64,000 bases of DNA from NCBI RefSeq assembly GCF_006788895.1, contig NZ_VFRA01000001.1, forward strand, positions 372,001 through 436,000, written 5' to 3'. The translations under genes were made by a program, and so were the position numbers. This DNA is from Rhodoglobus vestalii (lineage in GTDB: Bacteria > Actinomycetota > Actinomycetes > Actinomycetales > Microbacteriaceae). Under the pieces are notes generated by a model. That model saw nothing but the letters and a program-made list of their open reading frames with translations, was not told the DNA's origin and did no database searches. Positions 55,294-64,000 of this stretch are shown here, one piece after another. Each line of letters begins with the position of its first letter. Position 1 is the stretch's first letter.

Positions 55294-56444
55294 CAGCTGG
55301 AGTACGCACTGTTCTCATGCACGTAATCGTGCGTGAGATCGTTGGTCAAAATGGTCGCTTCGGCGTCCCCGGTAGCAAGGTCGATGAGAACGTGAACAGA
55401 GCGTCCCGTCAGATCCACCTCATCGCGCGAACGATCGGGGGCCCCCGCGTGGCAGACCCGCACACCGTTCATCGAGACATCGACGGCGTAGGGGTCGAAA
55501 GCGGCATCCGTGGTTCCGATCGCAGCAAGCACACGACCCCAGTTCGGATCGTTGCCGAAGATCGCGGCCTTGAACAGATTATTGCGGGCAACCGAACGGC
55601 CAACGACAACAGCTTCGTCTTCACTCAGAGCCCCGACCACCTCGATCCGGATCTCGTGGCTCGAACCCTCAGCATCGGCTTGCAGTTGCTCGGCAAGATC
55701 GTTGCACACGCTCGTGAGCAGTGCAGCAAATTCTTGCGGCTCCGGGGTTACGCCTGAAGCCCCTGAAGCCATTACGCTCACCTGATCGTTCGTCGACATG
55801 CAGCCGTCAGAATCGAGACGGTCAAAACTGACCCGGGTGGCGTCGCGCAGTGCGCGGTCGAGCTCGGCCGACGCGACAGCGGCGTCGGTGGTGATCACCA
55901 CCAGCATTGTCGCGAGGCCCGGCGCGAGCATCCCTGCACCCTTTGCCATCCCGCCAATCGTGTAGCCAGTGCCGGTCGCCGTAACCGTTTTGGGCTTGCT
56001 GTCGGTGGTCATGATGGCACGCGATGCGTCGTCACCCCCCGTGGTCGACAGTGCGGTTGCTGCCGCAGTCATTCCCGCGAGCACCTTTTCCTGGGGCAAC
56101 GGTTCACCGATCAGCCCCGTGGAGCATACGAGAATATCGCCAGCGGAAATGTCGAGGATCTCAGCCACATGTTCGGCGGTGGCGTGCGTCACGTAGAAAC
56201 CCTGAGGGCCGGTAAAACAGTTGGCGCCACCCGAGTTCAACGCAATCGCAGTAACTACACCATCGTCAATGGCTTGCTTCGACCAGATGATCGGATGCGC
56301 CTGCGCGCGATTGCTCGTGAATACCGCGGCCGCATCAAAGCGAGGCCCGCGATTGACGACAAGAGCGACATCGAGTCCACCACTGGCCTTAAGGCCTGCT
56401 TCTACTCCGGCGGCTTCGAACCCCGCGGCTGCTGTGACGCTCAT
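55293..56444 (-). CDS. argJ: Glutamate N-acetyltransferase / ornithine acetyltransferase
   Basis: 383 aa, the autocleaving ArgJ family. The opening [34 protein letters not shown], and [25 protein letters not shown] with the self-cleavage Thr in AT-ML are visible; the C terminus [21 protein letters not shown] ending is conserved ([17 protein letters not shown]). It regenerates acetylglutamate. No argA is present in the window, so initial acetylation may also be done by ArgJ. Confidence 0.96.
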   Translation of the reverse strand: MSVTAAAGFEAAGVEAGLKASGGLDVALVVNRGPRFDAAAVFTSNRAQAHPIIWSKQAIDDGVVTAIALNSGGANCFTGPQGFYVTHATAEHVAEILDISAGDILVCSTGLIGEPLPQEKVLAGMTAAATALSTTGGDDASRAIMTTDSKPKTVTATGTGYTIGGMAKGAGMLAPGLATMLVVITTDAAVASAELDRALRDATRVSFDRLDSDGCMSTNDQVSVMASGASGVTPEPQEFAALLTSVCNDLAEQLQADAEGSSHEIRIEVVGALSEDEAVVVGRSVARNNLFKAAIFGNDPNWGRVLAAIGTTDAAFDPYAVDVSMNGVRVCHAGAPDRSRDEVDLTGRSVHVLIDLATGDAEATILTNDLTHDYVHENSAYSS

Positions 56445-57487
56445 GGTGCAACTCCGTCCAGCGCAAGGCCAAGAGTTTCATCAAGCCCCAACGCAATATT
56501 TGTCGATTGAATGGCGGCCCCGGCTGTGCCCTTAACAAGATTATCGATCGCGCTAACCACCACAACGCGGCGCGCTGCTTCATCGATAGCGAGCCCAATA
56601 AGTGCCGTGTTTGCGCCGACAGTGTCCGCGGTGCGGGGAAACGCACCCTCCGGTAACAAGTGCACGAACGGCTCGTCTTGGTAAGCGGTCTCCCATGCTT
56701 CGCGAACCTGGGCCGCGGTCACGCCATCCGCAAGCTTCGCCGTGGAGGTTGCCAAAATTCCGCGGGACATCGGAACAAGTACCGGAGTGAAAGAAACGCT
56801 GACGGCATTAGCGCCGGCAACCTTCAAGTTTTGGGCAATCTCAGGTGTGTGACGGTGGGTGCCTCCCACGGCATATGCCGATGCTGAACCCAACATTTCG
56901 CTCGCGAGCAGATTCACGCTCAAGCTCTTGCCGGCACCCGACGGGCCTACCGCGAGCACCGCAACGATGTCTTCAGCGTCAATCAACGACGAACGGATGC
57001 CCGGAGCAAGCGCCAGCGTAATCGCGGTGACGTTGCATCCCGGCACCGCGATGCGCTTCGAACCCGCGAGGACTTGCCGCTGTGTTCCCCCAGAGCTGTG
57101 GAGTAGCTCGGGCAGACCGTAATCCCAGGCACCGAAGTAGTCGCCACCGTAGAAAGTAGCCCAATCGGCCTCAGAAGTGAGCCGGTGGTCGGCACCGCAA
57201 TCGACGACGAGAATGTCAGGGCCGAGCTCAGCGGTGAGCGCCCCCGACCTACCGTGCGGAAGCGCAAAGAAAACGACGTCGTGGCCCGCGAGAACCGAAG
57301 GTTCGGTCGGCTGGAGTTCAAGGTGCGCGAGCGAACGCAAGTGCGGCTGGACGTCGATGAGGCGCTGACCGGCGTTGCTGAACGCGGTCACCGTCATGAC
57401 ATTGAGCTCGGGATGGGTGGAAAGCAGACGGAGGAGCTCGCCACCGGCATAACCGCTGGCACCGGCCACAGCGACCGAAATTGACAT
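56441..57487 (-). CDS. argC: N-acetyl-gamma-glutamyl-phosphate reductase
   Basis: 348 aa from ATG 57487 ([20 protein letters not shown]), which is preceded by GAAGG eight bases upstream. NAD(P)-binding [18 protein letters not shown] and catalytic Cys in [17 protein letters not shown] with the His in [14 protein letters not shown] are visible. First structural gene of the arg operon. A 22-codon leader ORF (57492-57560) ends five bases before this start, and its last codons contain the ribosome binding site. Confidence 0.96.
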   Translation of the reverse strand: MSISVAVAGASGYAGGELLRLLSTHPELNVMTVTAFSNAGQRLIDVQPHLRSLAHLELQPTEPSVLAGHDVVFFALPHGRSGALTAELGPDILVVDCGADHRLTSEADWATFYGGDYFGAWDYGLPELLHSSGGTQRQVLAGSKRIAVPGCNVTAITLALAPGIRSSLIDAEDIVAVLAVGPSGAGKSLSVNLLASEMLGSASAYAVGGTHRHTPEIAQNLKVAGANAVSVSFTPVLVPMSRGILATSTAKLADGVTAAQVREAWETAYQDEPFVHLLPEGAFPRTADTVGANTALIGLAIDEAARRVVVVSAIDNLVKGTAGAAIQSTNIALGLDETLGLALDGVAP

Positions 57488-57491
57488 GGAA

Positions 57492-57560
57492 TTACCTTCG
57501 AGGTGGGTTCGGAAACGAGAACACTTGCGGCGGCGCTTCAGACACAACCTCGTGGGTCAT
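57492..57560 (-). CDS. Leader ORF upstream of argC, ending Pro-Pro-Arg-Arg
   Basis: 22 codons plus stop: [20 protein letters not shown] then RR. A good Shine-Dalgarno, GGCGGAG, lies seven bases before its ATG at 57560. The last two codons are CGA and AGG, both rare for high-GC actinobacteria. The stop TAA is followed four bases later by the argC ATG (TAATTCCATG), and the argC ribosome binding site GAAGG is formed by the Arg codons. Ribosome position at these codons would therefore directly affect argC initiation. It is short, so conservation must be checked. Confidence 0.5.
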   Translation of the reverse strand: MTHEVVSEAPPQVFSFPNPPRR

Positions 57561-57726
57561 GGCGAAACTCCGCCTATCGTCGCTCGTCAGCCCCGCGCAG
57601 AACCGGCGAAGACGGCGCAACAAAGCTCAGCGAGAGTCGCTGGCTGCAAGCGCGGAAGTCGGTCACATTTCTAGAGTAGTGCCCAGACACGGGCGCAAGC
57701 TAATCGTTAGCGCTGATGCGCGCTGA
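57561..57726 (-). other. Region between pheT and the arg leader ORF
   Basis: 166 bases holding the likely arg promoter and 5' untranslated region. No convincing ArgR-type box and no strong -35/-10 pair were found by eye; a weak TACTCT at about 57676-57681 could be a -10 box. Confidence 0.4.
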
Positions 57727-60218
57727 CTATTCGCGCAGTTCCGCACCGACTCGTTCGGCCGCAAGAGCCACTGCGGCGTTCTTCGCCTCGGTGGCCTCCA
57801 CCTGCGTGAGCGTACGATCAACGGCGCGGAAACGAAGTGCGAACGTCAGAGACTTCCGACCCTCGACGAGACCGGCACCACGATAGTCATCGACCAACCG
57901 CACGCTCTCTAGGAGTTCTCCGGCACCCTCGCGGATGATCACAAGCAACTCCCCCGCCTGAACGGTATCGGGCACAACCACGGACACGTCCTGCGTAGCG
58001 GCAGGGAAGGACACAATCGGCGTCGCCACGACATCCTCAACAGCACCCTCGATGAGCGCACTCAGGTCGACCTCTACGACTGCGACAACGCGAGGAAGAT
58101 CAAGCTCACGCGCCAACGCCGGCAACAACTCTCCCGCATACCCAACAACCTGGTCACCAACGCGCAACTCGGCGGTGCGACCGGGGTGCATCGCTTGGTG
58201 ACGTCCAATAACAATACTGATGTCGACCAGCATCGTGGCGGCCAACTGCTGAACAGTTGCCAAAGCGTCTGACAGGCCACGAGAAACAGCCTGCTGTCCC
58301 GGCTGGCGTGTCACGGCGTCGCCCACAAATATTGCCGCAACGTGCCACGGCTGGGCCGGAACGCTGGCATGAAGCTCCGTCAGCGCAGAGTCAGTCGGCA
58401 GCTCGTATCCCGCCGGGAGATCAGCGCTGCCGTAGGAGCGCCCTGCTTCGGGCAAAAAGACTGTTCCCACCTCGAAGAGTGCGAGATCCGCGAGCCCGCG
58501 AGACACGTTGCGGTGTGCGATGGCGGTGAGACCCGGCAGCAACGAACGACGGAGAGAGGCAGCATCCGGGTCCAAAGCATTCGCCAGCGCAATAGCAGTT
58601 ACTCCGCCAGCCTGCGGGGAACCGAAAAGATCATTCGATGCCGTCGAAATGAACGGGTACGCCAGAACTTCGGTGAGCCCCGACGCGGCCAAGCTATTGG
58701 ATACCGTTCGACGGAGTCGCTGAGCGCGAGTCAAACCGCGCCCAGGAGGTGCCACCGGAAGCACCGAGGGAATTCGGTCATAGCCCACAATTCGGGCAAC
58801 TTCTTCAGCGAGGGTGGTCTTGTCGTCAAGATCGGGGCGCCAGCTTGGTGGTGTGACCAGCCATCCCGTTTCGGTCGCCTCAACCGTCGTGCCAATAGCG
58901 GTAAGCGAATCAGTGATCTCGTCATCCGAATAGCGCACGCCGATTAGGCCCTCGATATAGGCTTCCGGCAGCTCGATTGCCTGCGGATTATGTGCGGCCG
59001 GAATATCACTGCCGAGTGAGTCAACGGTTCCGCCCGCCAAGTCGACGAGCAATCCCACGACGCGCGCTGCAGCAGCAGGGGCGACGAGCGGGTCAACGCC
59101 GCGCTCGAAACGGCGCGAGGCTTCACTGCCGAGCTTGTGGCGACGGGCAGTGCGCGCGACCGAAATCGGCTCGAAGTTTGCGGACTCGACCAGCACGTTG
59201 GTGGACGTCTCCGTGATTTCGGTGCTCGCGCCCCCCATCACGCCGGCCAACCCGATCGGGCCAGAGTCATCCGTGATCAGCAGATCTTCGGCGTCGAGGG
59301 TGCGTGACTTGTCGTCAAGGGTCGTCAGTCTCTCCCCTGCTCGTGCACGACGGACCGTCAACCCGCCAGACACTCGATCAAGATCGTAAGCATGGATCGG
59401 CTGCCCAAGCTCGAGCATCACGTAGTTGGTGATGTCCACCGTGAGCGAGATTGAGCGGATGCCGGCGAGCGTCAAACGACTGATCATCCACGATGGTGTC
59501 GGCTTGGTGACATCCACGTTCCGAACAACTCGCGTGGTGAAAGACCGCACACCGGCACGCCCACGAATGGGTGCGCCGTCATTGATGACGACGGAGTAAC
59601 CGCCCGCCTCAGTGATCGTGGGGCTATCAGCCGGGTCGGTAAAGATCGCGCCGGTCGAGAGGGCGAACTCGCGCGCAATGCCGCGAATCGACATGGCATA
59701 GCCGCGATCGGGAGTGACATTCACTTCTACCGCGAAGTCATCCAAACCGAGCAGTTCGATTGCATCAGCACCCACTTCGGGATCAAGCCCGAATGTTGAC
59801 AGAACTAGGATGCCATCGTGATCGTCGCCGAGACCGAGTTCACGGGTCGAGGCGATCATTCCGTCAGAGACGTGGCCGTAGGTCTTGCGCGCAGCAATCG
59901 GGAATGGTCCGGGAAGCACCGAACCAGGAAGCGTCACAACAACCTTGTCACCGACAGCAAAGTTGTGGGCGCCACAGACGATACCGCGCGGTTCGGCTTC
60001 GCCAACATCCACCTGGCACCAGTTGATCGTCTTGCCGTTGCTCTGCGGCTCACCAATAAATTCGAGAACCTGACCGACAACGACCGGTCCCGAAATCTCG
60101 AAATCGTGAACATCTTCTTCTTCGAAGCCGACCTTCACGAGGGCGGCATGAACCTGCTCGTGGGTAATATCTGCGGGGATCTCAACGAATTCCCGCAACC
60201 AACTCATGGGAACTTTCA

Positions 60219-60219
<1 letters not shown>
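57727..60219 (-). CDS. pheT: Phenylalanyl-tRNA synthetase beta subunit
   Basis: 830 aa, full length. Domain order is typical: N-terminal PMSWLREFVEIP, EMAP-like tRNA-binding region (VVVGQVLEFIGEPQSNGKT), B3/B4 editing domain with PDRGYAMSIRGIAREFA, B5 helix pair (ELPEAYIEGLIGVRYSDDEI), catalytic-like core, and a C-terminal FDX-ACB anticodon-binding domain (PAATQDVSVVVPDTVQAGEL). Its ATG overlaps the pheS stop by one base (TGATG). Confidence 0.97.
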
Positions 60220-62199
<1,980 letters not shown>

Positions 62200-62203
<4 letters not shown>

Positions 62204-62868
62204 CGCAGCACCATGACTCTCTTTTCGATCGCACCGGCTATCAGGCCGAGCGGGACAGTAATGGCAAGGTAGAGAGCAGCCGCGTATACCAGTGTCAACA
62301 CGACGACATCTCCGTTATCGCGCGCGGCGGCATACGTCGCTTTGAAGAGCTCGTTGACAAAGAAGATTCCCGCGACCGAGGTGTTCTTGGTGAGAGCGAT
62401 AAAAACGTTGATGAGTGGGGGAACAACCATTCGGCTTGCCTGAGGCATAATCACGAGGCCAACGGTCTGGGTGAAACCCATCCCGATGCTGCGCGCGGCT
62501 TCAGCCTGCCCGACAGGAACACCGTTGAATCCGGAACGCACCGCTTCAGCGACGAAAGGCGAGGTGTAGAGGGTGAGACCCAGTGCCGCGAGCAGGAAAA
62601 AGTCGAGCTCGACACCCAAAATTGGAAGCACGAAAGCGCAGAAAAAAAGCACCAAAAGAAGGGGGATGTTCCGAAGGATCTCCGTATAGACGGTCGCGAA
62701 AACCCGCAACGACGGAACGGGGGAAATTCTCATCGCCGCGATGAGCACGCCCAAAACAAAAGCGCCCACACCAGAAATTGCCAGAAGGGCAAGCGTCAGA
62801 AGGAAACCCTGCATGTACAGCGGCGTGATGCTAACAAGGGCATCAATCGCGTTAGAGATCGCATCCAT
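62200..62868 (-). CDS. Amino acid ABC transporter permease (GluC-like)
   Basis: 222 aa, five predicted membrane helices. EAA loop: EAVRSGFNGVPVGQAEAARSIGMGF. Follows the substrate-binding protein by 90 bases and is translationally coupled to the second permease. HisM/GlnP-type family. Together they form a heterodimeric pore for a polar amino acid importer. Confidence 0.9.
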
Positions 62869-62958
62869 CCAGGGTCTCCTGAAAAGTTATGAGTTATGAC
62901 GTGGCAGGTGCTCGCCCGCGCACAGAGCGCGAACGAGCACCGAGCACACTAACTAGTT

Positions 62959-63828
62959 TTAGTAACGGTCCACAGCGGGCGGGGCGGGGAGCTTCAGGAC
63001 GGCGCCTGCAGTTGCTTCCCAAGCCGCTTCCCACGAGCCGTCGTCATACGAAGCTTCGAGCACGTCGTTGATGTGAGTGCGGAATGCGTCATCATCAAGA
63101 CCGAGGCCGATACCGTAAGGCTCTTCGGTGAACGGGTTGCTGAGAACCTCGAACTCGCCAGCGTTCTGGTCGGCGAGTCCAGCCAAGATCACGTTGTCAG
63201 TGGTGACAGCGATCACGTTGCCGCTGCGCAGCGGCTCAAGGCAGTTCGAGTAGGTGTCCGTCGTGATGAGGTCGACACCGTATTCGGCGATGTTCGCCTC
63301 GGACGTCGAACCGGCAACACTGCAGACTGCCTTGCCCTCGAGGTCCTCGGGGCCAGTGATGCCCTCGGGGTTACCTGCGAGTACCAAGATGTCCTGACCA
63401 GCGTTGTAGTACGGGCCAGCGAAGGAAATTACTTCCTTGCGCTTGTCGTTAATCGTGTAGGTAGCGATCACGATGTCAACAGTGCCGTTCTCGATGAACG
63501 TCTCACGGTTGGCAGAAACAGTCTCTGTCCACTCGATGTTGTCTTCACTAATACCGAGCGAAGCCGCAATGATCTTTCCGATCTCAACGTCGAATCCGAC
63601 GGGTCCGCCCGACGGTCCTTGGAGACCGAACAGGGGCTGGTCGAACTTGGTACCAATAGTGATCGAGCCTGCCTCGGCAAGATCAGCCATGGTCGTGCCA
63701 GCTTCGAATTCAGGAACTGCTGCCTCGACGCCTGGTTCCGCGGTGTCGGTTTCTGCTGCACACGCGCTGAGGCCAAGAAGGCCGACAAGCGCAATAGCAG
63801 AGATCGAGAGGCCTTTTTTGAGCCGCAT
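62959..63828 (-). CDS. Glutamate-type ABC transporter substrate-binding lipoprotein (GluB-like)
   Basis: 289 aa. A lipoprotein signal peptide MRLKKGLSISAIALVGLLGL-SAC with lipobox LSAC, Cys about 23. Type II periplasmic binding fold of family 3: ITIGTKFDQPLFGLQGPSGGPVGFDVE, VDIVIATYTINDKRKEVISFAGPYY. It captures glutamate or a similar amino acid and delivers it to the permeases. The upstream gene (partial ATPase) ends 38 bases away. Confidence 0.9.
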   Translation of the reverse strand: MRLKKGLSISAIALVGLLGLSACAAETDTAEPGVEAAVPEFEAGTTMADLAEAGSITIGTKFDQPLFGLQGPSGGPVGFDVEIGKIIAASLGISEDNIEWTETVSANRETFIENGTVDIVIATYTINDKRKEVISFAGPYYNAGQDILVLAGNPEGITGPEDLEGKAVCSVAGSTSEANIAEYGVDLITTDTYSNCLEPLRSGNVIAVTTDNVILAGLADQNAGEFEVLSNPFTEEPYGIGLGLDDDAFRTHINDVLEASYDDGSWEAAWEATAGAVLKLPAPPAVDRY

Positions 63829-63866
63829 ATTTTTCTCCTTATGCTGTGGGGAAATTACCCACTGTT

Positions 63867-64000
63867 TTAGTGGGTAAGAATTTTTGAGAGGAAGTCTTGC
63901 GCTCTCGGAGACTGGGGGTTAGTGAAGAACTGCTCAGGCTCAGCCTCTTCAACTATTTCGCCATCCGCCATGAAAAGAACACGGTCGGCAGCCTTGCGTG
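63867..64000 (-). CDS. ABC transporter ATPase (GluA-like), C-terminal part only
   Basis: The last 44 codons are visible: RKAADRVLFMADGEIVEEAE, PEQFFTNPQSPRAQDFLSKI, LTH-stop. This is the C-terminal end of a polar amino acid transporter ATPase (after the H-loop region). The gene continues beyond base 64000. Order ATPase-binding protein-permease-permease matches gluABCD. Confidence 0.88.
   Translation of the reverse strand, partial: RKAADRVLFMADGEIVEEAEPEQFFTNPQSPRAQDFLSKILTH

Overview
The window looks like a chromosomal segment of a high-GC Gram-positive bacterium of the order Micrococcales, most likely family Microbacteriaceae. This is inferred from the 16S-23S-5S operon without spacer tRNAs, the TlyA/RecN/ScpAB/Der gene order shared with actinobacteria such as Mycobacterium tuberculosis (roughly Rv1689 to Rv1713), frequent GTG starts and many 4-base stop/start overlaps. 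No species call is possible from sequence reading alone.

Layout. (1) 1-11,017: accessory island abutting a tRNA-Pro(GGG) gene. It holds a restriction-modification-like operon on the minus strand (PLD/SNF2 helicase, DUF4391 protein, partial DPPY DNA methyltransferase), a small HEPN-like orphan, a helicase-associated-domain orphan, a 37-base palindrome and a translationally coupled three-gene cassette: two tyrosine-recombinase-like proteins with degenerate active sites followed by a large DDE transposase-like protein. This cassette is the best candidate for something undescribed. (2) 11,093-14,430: tRNA-Pro and a TPP-riboswitch-controlled thiamin salvage operon (thiM-thiE-thiD/tenA), then a divergent MFS exporter. 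(3) 16,121-25,923: conserved core block on the minus strand: pyrG, Nudix, xerD, parA, scpA, scpB, rluB, tyrA, cmk, der. (4) 26,048-27,628: small accessory patch with a membrane protein/XRE regulator pair behind a double palindrome and a secreted protein of unknown function. (5) 27,701-39,133: core block recN-nadK ... tlyA-small protein-HAD phosphatase-TPR protein, interrupted between nadK and tlyA by about 5.6 kb carrying an IclR regulator, a 2-oxoacid dehydrogenase E1 pair with a free-standing lipoyl domain, and a copper-type operon (CsoR-like box, SHOCT protein, multicopper oxidase, DUF302). A copy of the tlyA 3' end lies at the far side of this insertion. (6) 39,170-45,052: rRNA operon on the minus strand with promoter and terminator. 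(7) 45,472-49,563: tyrS, SatD-like/membrane pair, DUF817, 3-methyladenine glycosylase. (8) 49,566-57,560: full arginine operon argC-J-B-D-F-G-H preceded by a 22-codon leader ORF ending in two rare Arg codons. (9) 57,727-64,000: pheS-pheT and a glutamate-type ABC transporter (gluA partial, B, C, D) whose last gene is 11 bases from pheS.

Logic. The core parts supply chromosome segregation, nucleotide metabolism, translation and amino acid biosynthesis. The accessory parts (the tRNA-Pro island, the 26-27 kb patch and the nadK-tlyA insertion) carry defence, mobility, copper handling and an alternative 2-oxoacid oxidation route.
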